In this document: piece after piece, positions 1 to 9,481 of the stretch
How positions within the stretch are numbered: position 1 is the first letter of the stretch
How the letters are laid out: every line of letters begins with the position of its first letter
NCBI GenBank assembly: GCA_017650105.1
Contig: JAGCFO010000013.1
Span: 1 to 49,869, forward strand
Direction: 5' to 3'
Length of the DNA: 49,869 nucleotides
DNA from: Bacteroidaceae bacterium
GTDB taxonomy: Bacteria > Bacteroidota > Bacteroidia > Bacteroidales > Bacteroidaceae
Position numbers and translations under genes: made by a program
The notes under the pieces: model-generated
The model's database searches: none
Told to the model about the DNA's origin: nothing
What the model saw: only the letters and a program-made list of their open reading frames with translations

Positions 1-2
1 TC

Positions 3-251
3 TCTCCTGCATACGACATCAATCCAGGAGCCAAGTCACATCAATGCTTGCTCATAGACTCATACACTGAAGAATCGGACATCAATGTCCTACTCTCTGC
101 AAGCGAGAGCTACATGCTTGAACGCCAAGAAGCATCTGAGATTATAGAAGAGGTTCGCTCAGCCATCAAAGACTGGCGTAAAACCGTTACCGAACTGCAA
201 ATACCCCTCAAACTATTAGAATCATATTCCATTCGTTGGGATGAATTATAA
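3..251 (+). CDS. HipA-like toxin/kinase domain protein, C-terminal fragment
   Basis: The reading frame is open from the first bases of the window to TAA at 249-251, so the 5' part of the gene lies outside. The visible 82 residues open with SPAYDINPG, which resembles the conserved 'L(S/A)PAYD' segment of the HipA C-terminal domain, and continue as a helical tail rich in Glu and Ser. HipA proteins are Ser/Thr kinases of type II toxin-antitoxin modules; whether this copy is an active toxin cannot be told because the kinase core is not visible. An internal TTG at 48 is not a credible start. The family call rests on one short motif and the position near a C-terminus. Confidence 0.65.
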   Translation, partial: SPAYDINPGAKSHQCLLIDSYTEESDINVLLSASESYMLERQEASEIIEEVRSAIKDWRKTVTELQIPLKLLESYSIRWDEL

Positions 252-291
252 AAAAGATAGCGCATTCTGCACGTTTTTCGTGAAAAATGTG

Positions 292-299
292 TAACTTTG
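292..299 (+). promoter_or_regulatory. Bacteroidetes-type -7 element
   Basis: TAACTTTG matches TAnnTTTG exactly. No clear -33 TTTG lies 19-21 bp upstream. If used, it would give a leader of about 340 nt for the large secreted protein starting at 645, including the structured element at 398-488. Confidence 0.5.
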
Positions 300-397
300 C
301 GGCATAATTGAAATATGTAGCGAACAAAGAGAAACTCGTTGATATCCAGTGGGATAATACATTCTAGCGAGCATTTCTCAAGTCGAACAAAAAGGCG

Positions 398-488
398 CGG
401 TACAAGTTAAACCGTCAAAGTGCTTATTTTCAAGTATTTGCACTTTCACTTACTTTCGAAAAGACTTTCGAAAATTAGCTTTGTACCG
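398..488 (+). other. Intergenic element with three-way-junction potential
   Basis: The 252-644 gap has no credible gene. Within it, CGGTACAA (398-405) pairs perfectly with TTGTACCG (481-488). This outer stem encloses two more perfect stems: AAAGTGC (417-423) with GCACTTT (440-446), and TTTCGAAA (453-460) with TTTCGAAA (466-473) around a 4-nt loop. The stems nest without conflict and would fold as a three-way junction in RNA. A frame without a start codon is also open across much of the element, so it could be a remnant of a gene or a dispersed repeat instead of a functional leader. Confidence 0.4.
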
Positions 489-644
489 ATTAAAGCCGTA
501 GAACGCCGATATTACGTGGATTGCCGTTGGTGCGTGGGTAAATGAACATTCTTCGTCGGAAAATAAGACCTTAATTAATAATGACTTAAACAGCATTTAA
601 CTTTCCTATTTTGTAACATCTTGAAATTATATAAAACAACTGTC

Positions 645-3600
645 ATGACTAGACTTAAAGTATTCTTTTCATTCGCCCTCTTATGCATAATCGCACAGGG
701 AGCATGGGCATGGACAGGCAGCGGCAGCGAAGCCGACCCGTACCAAATCAGCACTGTGGAAGACTGGAACACGCTTTGCACCAACGTGAACAACGGCTCC
801 AACACCTACAGCGGAAAGTTCTTCAAGCTGATGGCCGACATCACGGTTGAAGAAACATTCGATGGAGTCCCCACCAAGATGGTGGGCAAAGGCGAGAACG
901 TGAACTTCCGCGGCACCTTCGACGGAGGCGGCCACACGCTGACAGTCAACTATGTGGACAACCACGACGAAAGTGCCAGCGCCCCGTTCCGCTTTATTAG
1001 GAACGCCACCATCAAGAACCTGCATGTGGCGGGAAGCATCACCAAAAATTATAATAAGTTTGCTGGTGGCCTCGTGGGCGTGGCTTACGGCACCTGCCAC
1101 ATCAGCAACTGTCACTCGAGCGTCGAAATTCATGGCCACAATGGCGACTGCTCCAGCGGCGGCTTTATCGGCGAACTCGGCACCAGCAGCGACCCTGACG
1201 ACACCTACATCGACAACTGCTTCTTCGATGGCAGGCTTGAGGGCACACATTCCAATTGCTGGGGCGGTTTCATCGGTTGGGTTGAAGACCAGCCCGATGC
1301 CTATATCACCAACTGCCTGTTCAGTCCGGCATATGTCTACGTCAACAGCGAAGGCAACAAGACCTTCGCCCGCGGCGACGACATTCATCTCACCAACTGC
1401 TACCACAAGTACACGCTGACGGATGCCCAGGGTGCCACAAAAGCCCGCGACATGGACAACGAGACGCTCCGCATGAAGCTCGGCGAGGAGTGGGAGGTCT
1501 ATGCCAGTCGGGTGCTGCCCATCATGACTCCTCGTTCCCTCACTGGCGAGGGCACCGATGCATCGCCATACCTCATTGCCACCTTCGACGACTGGCACCG
1601 ACTGGCCACCAATGTCGCTTTAGGCGAGAGCTACAGCGGTAAGCACTTCCTCATGACACGACACATCGACGTTAGCCGCGTGGTGGGCACACATCCCAGC
1701 GAGGACGTCTACAACGCCTTTGCAGGCATCTTCGACGGCGGTGGCCACATCCTCACCATCAACTATACCACTGATGCCGAGTTCTGCGGACCGTTCTGCT
1801 ACACCTATGGTGCCACCATCAAGAACCTCACGACTTCCGGAACCATCAACACCTCGCAGAAGCATGCAGGCGGCGTGGTGGGACGCAACGGCACTAGCCG
1901 TCTCACGCTCTCCAACGTGATGAGCAACCTCACCATCAACTCCTCCTTAAGAGGCTCTGCCGAGCACGGCGGACTGGTGGGCTACGCCATCAATGCCGAC
2001 ATCATCGGTAGCGCTTTCACCGGCAGCCTGCTCGGCGAGAACAGCACGGGCTGCGCCGGACTGGTAGGATGGAAGACGAACACCTCGAACACAACTGTCA
2101 ACATCACCGACTGCCTCTTTGCTCCCATCAACGTCACGGTAGGCACATCCAATGCCTACAGCTTGGTGAGGAACTCCAGCGGCGGCACAGTCAACGTCAC
2201 CAACAGCTACTACACTCAACCCTTCGGCACCTCGCAGGGCAAGCAGGCACGTAGCATCGTCGTCGGGCAGTATGTCACGCTTCAGAATGCTGGCACCGCT
2301 ACCGAATACGCCGTCAGCGGCATCACGGCTTACGGCGTCGGCATCAAGTACAACGACGTGTTCTATGCCGGAGTGGGCGATGTCGTGAGCCTCACCCTCG
2401 GCTTCGTCTTTGACGATGGCTTTGAAAGCAAAGGCTTCCGTGTCAATGCCGGCACCCTTGCAGGCGACGAGAACCCTTACACACTCACGATGCCCAACGG
2501 CGATGTGCTGGTCTCTGCCAATATTGATGTCACCCCGTGGGAGGGCGACGGCACCGAAGCATCGCCATACCTCATCAGCTACACCAGTCAATGGGAGCTG
2601 CTGGCAGAGGGCGTGGCTGTGGGCACCGACTATAGCGGCAAGCACTTCCAGCTTGCTGGTGACCTCACCGTCACCCGCATGGTGGGCATCGATGGGCAGC
2701 ATGCCTTCAATGGCATCTTCAACGGCGGCGGCCACACGCTCACCGTAGACTATAGCTCGGCAGCCGACTATGCCGCACCCTTCCGCTTCGTCGAAGGCGC
2801 CACCATCCGCAACCTCACCGTCGCCGGCACCATCACCACCGCGAAGAAGTTCGCTGCAGGCATCATTGGTCAGGCAGCCGGAATCGTCACCATCGACCAC
2901 TGCCGCAGCCGCGTCACCATCAACAGCTCCATTGCTGGCGACGGCACTCATGGCGGCCTCGTGGGCATCATGCAGTCTGGCGAAACCACCATCAGTGGCA
3001 GCCTCTTCGATGGCCGACTACTTGGAAGACTAACCGACAGTAACGGTGGCTTCGTGGGATGGTCGGCCAATGGCGACAGCCTACACATTGAGAACAGCAT
3101 CTTCGATCCTTCAGAGGTCACTATGGTTGGCGACAAGACTTTTGCCCGTTGCAACGGCGATGAGCATCCCACCATCACCAACTGCTTCTACACAGTGACT
3201 TTCGGCAATGCACAAGGCAAGAGAATCTATGAGACCCAGCAGGAAGTCGTCGACAATGGACTCTACTATGAGCTGTCTGCCTTTGACAAGACCTACTACG
3301 GCAAGGTCATAGTCACCATGCAGGTATCCTTCGACCAGACTGACGAGCAGGTGAAGCCCGTGCCGACCATCATGACCGAAGACGGCATCCTCATCCCTGA
3401 AGAAGGCATCTACACCCTCGATTGGCACGAAGACGCAGGCATCTACACCGTCACCATCACCTCTGCTCCCAATGTTTCGTTCTCCATACCCAATGCCCGG
3501 CTCTTCGGAAGCAAGACATTTGAATACACTGTTGTCAGCATGTATGCACCGAAGGACCTCACAGCCACCACCACTAGCAACACTGCCACTATCATCTGGA

Positions 3601-5372
3601 CGGGAGCAGCCGAACGCTACAAGGTGCGCTACAGGCCCACAACCCTCAACACCGTATATTTCACCGGTTTCGAATACGGATTGCCCGACGACTGGAAAAA
3701 CATCGATGCTGACGGTGACAGTAACAGCTGGGTTGAAACGGAAGACATCTCTGACAGTGCCCACAGCGGTTCAGCCTATATGTCGTCGGCAAGCTATTCC
3801 AATGATACAGGTGTGCTGACCCCCGACAACTGGCTTGTGTCGCCACGACTACCACTCAATGGTATACTGAAGGTGTGGATGAAAGGACAGGATTCCAACG
3901 ATTTCGAAGAGCATTTTGCCATCTATGTCTCCACCACTGGAAACGAGGTGGCTGACTTCTCCGATATCGTATTGCCCGAGACTGTCACCACCAATGAGTA
4001 CGTCGAATACACCGTCAATCTGAGCCAGTATTCCGGCGAGCAGGGCTACATCGCCATCCGCCACTTCGACTGCTCCGACCAGTTTCGTCTCAATGTCGAC
4101 GACTTCGGCCTCTACGATGCCAGTTCGCCCTCTTACGAGTGGCAGGAGATAGAGGTCACAGGCACGACGGCCGTCATCAATGACCTCCAACCCGGCACCT
4201 ACTATGCTTACCAGGTCGTGGGCATCGTGGACGAAAACAGCTATCCCTCTACCGTCGCTGTCCTGCAAACCAACGAAGAGGAGCCCCAGGTGTCCCATCT
4301 CAACGTGACTCCAACAGCGACCTCTGCCAAAGTGAATTGGGAGGGCTTTGGCCACAGTTATAACGTACGCTATGCCATTGACATGGCCAATGTCAGTCTT
4401 GATGGCGATTACGACCGTGTGGATGTCGAAGCGTTACCCCTTTATGGCGAATGGACGCAGGTGACAGTTGATGGTGGTGCACTCTCCACACTTCTTACTG
4501 GACTGACCAAGGGTACCAATTATGTGGTGCAGGTTCAGGCCGTGCTGGCCAACGGCAAGACTTCCGAATGGAGTCCAGCAGAGAAATTCACCACCATCAA
4601 CGAAGAAGAGATTGTTTTATATGATGACTTTGGCAACCAAGATATTATAGAAAAAAATGATGGCAATGTGGTCAATGTTATCCTCAACGGCCGCACTCTA
4701 AATAAAAATGGTACGTGGAACTCGCTTTGCCTGCCGTTCAACACAGCACTGACAGGCGACTTAGCAGGGGCAACGCTGATGGAGTTGGACACCGAGGCAG
4801 ACGGTTATGAACATGTAACGGGTTTCGAGAACGGTACGCTCTATTTGAACTTCAAATCAGCCAATACTATCGTGGCTGGCAAGCCTTACATTATCAAGTG
4901 GTCGGAAACAAATGGACTTATCGAGAACCCTGTATTCGAAGGCGTTACAATCGTGGGTGACGAGGCTAGCTGTGTAACCAGCAAAGACGGAACTGTGAGC
5001 TTCAAAGGTAATTATAATCCTGTCGGCAATGAGGGTGACAATAACATTCTCTATCTTGGTGTTGACAACAAACTATATCATCGTGACAACGATATATTCA
5101 TCGGCTCCTGCCGTGCTTACTTCAAGACGGACATGGGTACTATCCTTGTGGGCGACTTGAACGACGACAGCGAGGTAAACGTTTCTGATGTCACTATGCT
5201 GGTGAGTATGATTCTCGGCAACACGCCGCTTACCAGCGCTGCCGACGTGAACGGCGACTCGGAGGTTAACGTGAGCGACGTCACAGCTCTCGTGAGCATC
5301 ATTCTCAGCGGAAACTCGCCTTCTATTCCAAAAATCAATAAAGTTGTTACCAATGTAGGAATTGATTATTAA
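645..5372 (+). CDS. Large secreted GLUG / cleaved-adhesin / FN3 protein with C-terminal dockerin-like pair
   Basis: About 1,575 residues. ATG at 645 is chosen because it starts a good signal peptide (MTRLKVFFSFALLCIIAQGAWA); an upstream TTG at 621 would only add a poor extension. Residue numbers here count from 621. Three homologous modules begin near residues 31, 306 and 640, each opening like 'W.G.G(T/S)...PY.I' and running into 'F(D/N)GGGHTLTV.Y' and GLUG-type 'GGLVG' turns expected to form a beta-solenoid. An FN3 domain starts near 974 and is interrupted by a cleaved-adhesin (choice-of-anchor J) jelly roll at about 1012-1169; another FN3 spans about 1224-1329. A beta-rich domain (NGRTLNKNGTWNSLCLPF) follows. 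Residues 1510-1564 hold two dockerin-like calcium loops (DLNDDSEVNVSD and DVNGDSEVNVSD). No type IX C-terminal signal is evident. Role inferred: cell-surface or secreted adhesion or glycan binding; ligand unknown. Confidence 0.85.
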   Translation: MTRLKVFFSFALLCIIAQGAWAWTGSGSEADPYQISTVEDWNTLCTNVNNGSNTYSGKFFKLMADITVEETFDGVPTKMVGKGENVNFRGTFDGGGHTLTVNYVDNHDESASAPFRFIRNATIKNLHVAGSITKNYNKFAGGLVGVAYGTCHISNCHSSVEIHGHNGDCSSGGFIGELGTSSDPDDTYIDNCFFDGRLEGTHSNCWGGFIGWVEDQPDAYITNCLFSPAYVYVNSEGNKTFARGDDIHLTNCYHKYTLTDAQGATKARDMDNETLRMKLGEEWEVYASRVLPIMTPRSLTGEGTDASPYLIATFDDWHRLATNVALGESYSGKHFLMTRHIDVSRVVGTHPSEDVYNAFAGIFDGGGHILTINYTTDAEFCGPFCYTYGATIKNLTTSGTINTSQKHAGGVVGRNGTSRLTLSNVMSNLTINSSLRGSAEHGGLVGYAINADIIGSAFTGSLLGENSTGCAGLVGWKTNTSNTTVNITDCLFAPINVTVGTSNAYSLVRNSSGGTVNVTNSYYTQPFGTSQGKQARSIVVGQYVTLQNAGTATEYAVSGITAYGVGIKYNDVFYAGVGDVVSLTLGFVFDDGFESKGFRVNAGTLAGDENPYTLTMPNGDVLVSANIDVTPWEGDGTEASPYLISYTSQWELLAEGVAVGTDYSGKHFQLAGDLTVTRMVGIDGQHAFNGIFNGGGHTLTVDYSSAADYAAPFRFVEGATIRNLTVAGTITTAKKFAAGIIGQAAGIVTIDHCRSRVTINSSIAGDGTHGGLVGIMQSGETTISGSLFDGRLLGRLTDSNGGFVGWSANGDSLHIENSIFDPSEVTMVGDKTFARCNGDEHPTITNCFYTVTFGNAQGKRIYETQQEVVDNGLYYELSAFDKTYYGKVIVTMQVSFDQTDEQVKPVPTIMTEDGILIPEEGIYTLDWHEDAGIYTVTITSAPNVSFSIPNARLFGSKTFEYTVVSMYAPKDLTATTTSNTATIIWTGAAERYKVRYRPTTLNTVYFTGFEYGLPDDWKNIDADGDSNSWVETEDISDSAHSGSAYMSSASYSNDTGVLTPDNWLVSPRLPLNGILKVWMKGQDSNDFEEHFAIYVSTTGNEVADFSDIVLPETVTTNEYVEYTVNLSQYSGEQGYIAIRHFDCSDQFRLNVDDFGLYDASSPSYEWQEIEVTGTTAVINDLQPGTYYAYQVVGIVDENSYPSTVAVLQTNEEEPQVSHLNVTPTATSAKVNWEGFGHSYNVRYAIDMANVSLDGDYDRVDVEALPLYGEWTQVTVDGGALSTLLTGLTKGTNYVVQVQAVLANGKTSEWSPAEKFTTINEEEIVLYDDFGNQDIIEKNDGNVVNVILNGRTLNKNGTWNSLCLPFNTALTGDLAGATLMELDTEADGYEHVTGFENGTLYLNFKSANTIVAGKPYIIKWSETNGLIENPVFEGVTIVGDEASCVTSKDGTVSFKGNYNPVGNEGDNNILYLGVDNKLYHRDNDIFIGSCRAYFKTDMGTILVGDLNDDSEVNVSDVTMLVSMILGNTPLTSAADVNGDSEVNVSDVTALVSIILSGNSPSIPKINKVVTNVGIDY

Positions 5373-5436
5373 TAAAAAAATGATTCATTTATAATGTTGG
5401 AAATACTGAACACATTTTGCCCTCTATGATTAAATA

Positions 5437-5480
5437 AAAAAGCCCCCTGAAAGCCTTTTGTTATTCAGGGGCTTTTTCTT
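5437..5480 (+). terminator. Rho-independent terminator after the GLUG protein
   Basis: The arms AAAAAGCCCCCTGAA and TTCAGGGGCTTTTT pair with a single bulged C around a 12-nt loop, followed by a T-rich tract. It lies 65 bp after the stop codon. Confidence 0.9.
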
Positions 5481-5876
5481 CTTTTGTCCGAAAAGAAAAT
5501 GCACGGAAAAAATGATGAACAGAGATGTATGTCAGTTTACATCCCCACCCTTTATTTCTATGTCCATCAGATACAGTACTTTTCTATCTTTACCTAAATA
5601 AGGATCCAAGTCCCTTTCGCAAACAGCCTTATCGAAGTGAAATCTGCTTAAGATTCCATAAAGGTCTGATTCTGTTAATCTTACTCTTCTTTTCATATAC
5701 TTTATTTGATTAATATGGTTTATCTGGATATTCTTTTGGTGTTAGATAGCAAGAAAGCGCGCGAATCGAGAAGATGGCAAATAGAATATCTATTAACTCG
5801 AAAATGTCCTCTTAATAATTGTCAGATTGAGCAAAGGAATTTGTAATCTGAGAACACGAACTGACAGCGGCGCATC
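5481..5876. other. Intergenic stretch before clpC
   Basis: About 400 bp of AT-rich sequence without a credible gene. A 62-codon frame at 5525-5713 has no family resemblance and no clear start signal. The one ordered feature near its end is a perfect 7-bp dyad, TCAGATT (5822-5828) and AATCTGA (5845-5851), separated by 16 bp, just upstream of a sigma-54-like promoter. Confidence 0.5.
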
Positions 5877-5891
5877 TGGCACACTCTTTGC
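5877..5891 (+). promoter_or_regulatory. Sigma-54-like -24/-12 promoter upstream of clpC
   Basis: TGGCAC (5877-5882) and TTGC (5888-5891) stand at exactly the canonical sigma-54 spacing (TGGCACG-N4-TTGC), with only the last base of the -24 box different. Transcription would start near 5903, leaving a very short leader before ATG 5912. The dyad at 5822-5851 is about 65 bp upstream of that start, in the range used by enhancer-binding activators. Sequence match only; no activator gene is seen nearby. Confidence 0.45.
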
Positions 5892-5911
5892 AATATATCT
5901 TAAGGATAATA

Positions 5912-8557
5912 ATGTTACAACAGCCAATGAACAACCCTTTTACAGAGAAAATAAAGCAAATTTTACAATATAGCTACGAGGAAGCAAAGCGCGAGAACTC
6001 TGCCTTTATCACTCCGAACCATTTGCTAATGAGCATATTACGCGACGGAGAAAACAGTGCCTCAGACCTTCTTCAGGCTATGGGTGTCGACTTGCGCAAC
6101 ATGCAGGAGAAACTGAGGGCTTCACGCTTGGACAGTACCTCATCCTCTCAGGATAATATATCTACTACAGCAGATCCATCTGCCCTTTTGTCACTCGACC
6201 CCAAAGCCACGCAGATAATGAAGATTTCGCAGCTCGAAGCACGTATGAACAGAGCTGATTCCGTTGGCACAGTACATCTTTTGCTTGCGATGCTGAAACA
6301 CGAACAAAACACCGCCGCTGAAATTTTGGCAGAGATGGGCGTGACTTTTAACAGCGCACGACAAGAAGCCATAATCTTTTTCAAAAAAGCTTCTGGATAC
6401 GCCAATGATGACGATACAATCGCGTCACCCGAAAACGAAGGTAAAGCTGGCCCATCCAGCAGAGGACGAGGATTTGACGATGAAGATGAAGACGATGATC
6501 TGCTCTTTTCATCAAGGGACGAAGGAGAACCAGGTCACCGTGAACGGACCTCAAGCCGAACAAAGACAGAGAGTTCTGATGGCGACACCCCAGTTCTCGA
6601 TAACTTTAGTATTGACATGACGCTGGCTGCTGCTGAAGGAAAACTCGATCCTGTCATCGGGCGCGATACGGAGATAGAACGTATCGCACAGATTCTCAGT
6701 CGCAGAAAGAAGAACAATCCTATGCTCATCGGTGAACCGGGCGTCGGAAAAAGTGCTATCGTTGAAGGCCTTGCGCTGCGCATCGTGCAGCGGCGCACCT
6801 CGCGTTCCCTTTTCGACAAGCGCGTTGTTGCCCTCGACATGGGAGCAGTTGTTGCTGGAACGAAATATAGAGGGCAGTTCGAAGAGAGAATTCGTGCCAT
6901 CCTGGGTGAGCTTAAGAATAATCCGAATATCATCCTCTTTATTGACGAAATACATAATATTGTCGGGGCAGGCAATGCTGCAGGGTCGATGGACGCTGCT
7001 AATCTGCTGAAACCCGCCCTTGCACGCGGAGAAATCAAGTGTATCGGTGCCACAACGCTCAACGAATATCGCAACAGCATTGAGAAAGATGGTGCGCTGG
7101 AACGTAGATTCCAAAAAGTCCTTGTGGAGCAGACATCGGTGGAAGAAACGATTCAAATCCTTCAGAACATCAAAGATCGATATGAGGAGCATCATAACGT
7201 GAAATATACCGACGATGCCATCACGGCATGTGTCAAATTGTCAGAAAGATACATCACCGATCGTTCATTCCCTGACAAAGCTATCGACGTGATGGACGAA
7301 GCTGGCTCGCGCGCTCATCTGAAGCACATCGGGGTAACTCCCGACCTTGAGGCAAAGGACAAGGAACTGGCGGAGATTGCCTCACGCAAACAAGAGGCAA
7401 TCCGCGCTCAGCAGTTTGAGAAGGCAGCAGACCTACGTGACACGGAGAAACATCTTCAAGAGGAAATTGCCGAGATGGAGCGTCAAATTGCCAACGAGAC
7501 TGAGTCGGTAGTAACCCTCGATGAAGAACAGATCGCGGAAGTCGTTTCCATGATGTCGGGCATTCCCGTACAGCGTATCGCCCAGACCGAAGGAATCCGT
7601 CTGAAAGGCATGAAGGCTGAACTGAACAAGTGCGTGATAGCTCAAGAAACGGCTATCGACAAGTTGGTGAAAGCCATTCAGCGCAATCGCGTGGGACTGA
7701 AAGACCCAGGGCGGCCTATCGGCACATTCATGTTCCTTGGCCCTACGGGAGTAGGAAAAACCCTTCTTGCGAAGGAACTGGCAAGATATATGTTTGGCAC
7801 TGCTGATGCGCTTGTACGCATCGACATGAGCGAATATATGGAGAAGTTTACTGTTTCACGCCTTGTGGGAGCGCCTCCGGGCTATGTGGGATATGAAGAG
7901 GGGGGACAACTAACCGAACGTGTTCGACGTCGTCCTTATTCTATTATTCTTTTAGACGAGATTGAGAAGGCACATCCCGATGTGTTTAATATCCTTCTTC
8001 AGGTTACCGACGAAGGACGACTGACGGATAGCTATGGACGTGTAATCGACTTCAGAAATACGGTAATTATCATGACTTCAAATGTTGGCTCTCGACAATT
8101 GAAAGATTTTGGTCGAGGAGTCGGCTTCAGCACACAATCGCAGATTTCAGATAGGGAATTGTCGCGTAGCGTCATTCAGAAGGCTCTCAATCGCACTTTC
8201 TCTCCTGAATTTATCAACAGAATTGATGAAATCATTACTTTCGACCCGCTGAACAAAGATGCTATTCGCGAAATTGTGAATATTGAAGTAGAGAAACTCA
8301 TTACTCGAATCACAGCACTTGACACGCAAGTTGTAGTGGAAGATTCTGCTCGTGACTTCCTTGCCGCAAAGGGGTATGACCCGCAGTATGGAGCGCGTCC
8401 TCTGAAAAGAGCTGTACAAAACTATCTCGAGGATGAGTTGTCGTCGCTTCTTATTGAAGATCCAGCAACGTCTGAAGAGTACTTTGAAGTAACAGCTTTG
8501 CCCAATGCTGAAAAATTAACCTTCTGCAAAAGGCCAAAAGCAGAAAAACAGCCATAA
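5912..8557 (+). CDS. clpC: ATP-dependent Clp protease ATP-binding subunit ClpC
   Basis: About 881 residues from ATG 5912, which has AAGGA at 5902-5906; the longer frame from TTG 5888 would overlap the promoter match. Order of parts: Clp-N repeats (residues about 1-150); an acidic low-complexity linker (FDDEDEDDD); AAA+ domain 1 with Walker A GEPGVGKS near 274 and Walker [11 protein letters not shown] near 340; a UVR-like coiled middle segment near 490-520, typical of ClpC and not of ClpA; AAA+ domain 2 with GPTGVGKT near 610; and a small C-terminal domain. The loop GRGVGFST near 734 contains the VGF tripeptide that docks ClpC onto ClpP. Role: unfolds substrates, with or without adaptors, and feeds them to ClpP; no clpP lies in the window. 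It sits alone between terminators or convergent genes. Confidence 0.95.
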   Translation: MLQQPMNNPFTEKIKQILQYSYEEAKRENSAFITPNHLLMSILRDGENSASDLLQAMGVDLRNMQEKLRASRLDSTSSSQDNISTTADPSALLSLDPKATQIMKISQLEARMNRADSVGTVHLLLAMLKHEQNTAAEILAEMGVTFNSARQEAIIFFKKASGYANDDDTIASPENEGKAGPSSRGRGFDDEDEDDDLLFSSRDEGEPGHRERTSSRTKTESSDGDTPVLDNFSIDMTLAAAEGKLDPVIGRDTEIERIAQILSRRKKNNPMLIGEPGVGKSAIVEGLALRIVQRRTSRSLFDKRVVALDMGAVVAGTKYRGQFEERIRAILGELKNNPNIILFIDEIHNIVGAGNAAGSMDAANLLKPALARGEIKCIGATTLNEYRNSIEKDGALERRFQKVLVEQTSVEETIQILQNIKDRYEEHHNVKYTDDAITACVKLSERYITDRSFPDKAIDVMDEAGSRAHLKHIGVTPDLEAKDKELAEIASRKQEAIRAQQFEKAADLRDTEKHLQEEIAEMERQIANETESVVTLDEEQIAEVVSMMSGIPVQRIAQTEGIRLKGMKAELNKCVIAQETAIDKLVKAIQRNRVGLKDPGRPIGTFMFLGPTGVGKTLLAKELARYMFGTADALVRIDMSEYMEKFTVSRLVGAPPGYVGYEEGGQLTERVRRRPYSIILLDEIEKAHPDVFNILLQVTDEGRLTDSYGRVIDFRNTVIIMTSNVGSRQLKDFGRGVGFSTQSQISDRELSRSVIQKALNRTFSPEFINRIDEIITFDPLNKDAIREIVNIEVEKLITRITALDTQVVVEDSARDFLAAKGYDPQYGARPLKRAVQNYLEDELSSLLIEDPATSEEYFEVTALPNAEKLTFCKRPKAEKQP

Positions 8558-8577
8558 AAGACAGACAGCCGTATACT

Positions 8578-8631
8578 AATAAGGAAAAGGAAGCGTTTCT
8601 CAACAGAAAATATCCTTTTCCTTATTTTTTT
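8578..8631 (+). terminator. Terminator after clpC
   Basis: AATAAGGAAAAGGA (8578-8591) pairs perfectly with TCCTTTTCCTTATT (8613-8626), followed by T residues. It separates clpC from the convergent acyltransferase gene. Confidence 0.88.
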
Positions 8632-8719
8632 GTACGAAATATGCCCACAGAAATGATTGGGAGGAATATACAAACAATCTCTACGGGAATAATGCTATAG
8701 TTGAACAAATGATTGCAAA

Positions 8720-9481
8720 TTATTCTCCTTTCTCATGCAAATATTTTTTCCTCAACCGAGCCTCTTCCTTCTTATCGGTAATATAAGAGATGCCCTCCTT
8801 GCGAAAGGTAGCTGGAATGCCGGCAAACAGTCCTCCTTCGTTGAAAGATGATAAGTCATTATTGACAAGACTATTGGAGCCTATGACTGAATTGGAAGGA
8901 ACAACACTCCCTTTTGCAATAGTAGTGCGGTTTGCTATCCACACATTATCCCCCACTCGGATTGGCGCAAAAGGACTTTTCGTCTCTCCAGTCTTTTTAT
9001 TCTGACAAATATGAAAATCTGAGTCATACACTTGGCAATCCCAACCAAGCGTGCAATTGTCTCCAAACGAAATGGATTTGCTACAATAGAGAAGGCTGTT
9101 TTGATTGATGAAAAAATGGTTTCCCAAAGTGATAGTAGCATTTGCAGTAATAACCAATCGGCATCCCGAATTGATGTCAACTTCATCTCCGACAATTAGT
9201 TTGGCATCTTTGTGAAACCAAATCCAGGTATACATCGATTTGTTGCTATACAGAGGCCAGGGACTCACTCCAAGCCTGAACATATATTTATGAGGAGAAA
9301 TACCTATCGGCAAAACAATGCAGCCTTTATAAAGTCCCTTCAAATCTACACGATGCCCAACTTTAACAGGTAGAACCTTTGCAATTGCGCGTGGAAACAC
9401 CATATAGTTGACATACAGCGTTTTCCATAAGCTGTAGGGCGCTTTCCCGATGAGGAGCTGAAGAAAGTGCCGAAACGTCAT
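8720..9481 (-). CDS. Left-handed beta-helix acyltransferase (WcaF/maltose acetyltransferase type)
   Basis: 253 residues. The middle and C-terminal part shows hexapeptide-repeat spacing (e.g. ITLGNHFFINQNSLLYCSKSISFGDN and IRVGDNVWIANRTTIAKGSVV), followed by 'GSNSLV...GLFAGIPA', the usual close of acetyltransferases such as WbbJ/WcaF. The N-terminal 90 residues are not recognised. Family role: transfer of an acetyl or other acyl group from a CoA donor to a sugar, often in surface polysaccharide; the substrate here is unknown. The start codon overlaps the ettA stop by 4 bp (ATGA), so it is probably translated by coupling from the ettA message. No other polysaccharide gene is nearby, so an isolated glycan-decorating enzyme is the likely reading. 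Confidence 0.8.
   Translation of the reverse strand: MTFRHFLQLLIGKAPYSLWKTLYVNYMVFPRAIAKVLPVKVGHRVDLKGLYKGCIVLPIGISPHKYMFRLGVSPWPLYSNKSMYTWIWFHKDAKLIVGDEVDINSGCRLVITANATITLGNHFFINQNSLLYCSKSISFGDNCTLGWDCQVYDSDFHICQNKKTGETKSPFAPIRVGDNVWIANRTTIAKGSVVPSNSVIGSNSLVNNDLSSFNEGGLFAGIPATFRKEGISYITDKKEEARLRKKYLHEKGE

Noticed and set aside
681..1598. 305-codon frame on the minus strand under the GLUG protein
   Set aside because: Antisense to a gene with signal peptide and clear domains; Ala/Val/Gly-rich composition is the mirror of its codon use and there is no family resemblance.
5525..5713. 62-codon frame between the GLUG protein and clpC
   Set aside because: No start signal, no recognisable product, and a composition that fits AT-rich non-coding DNA.
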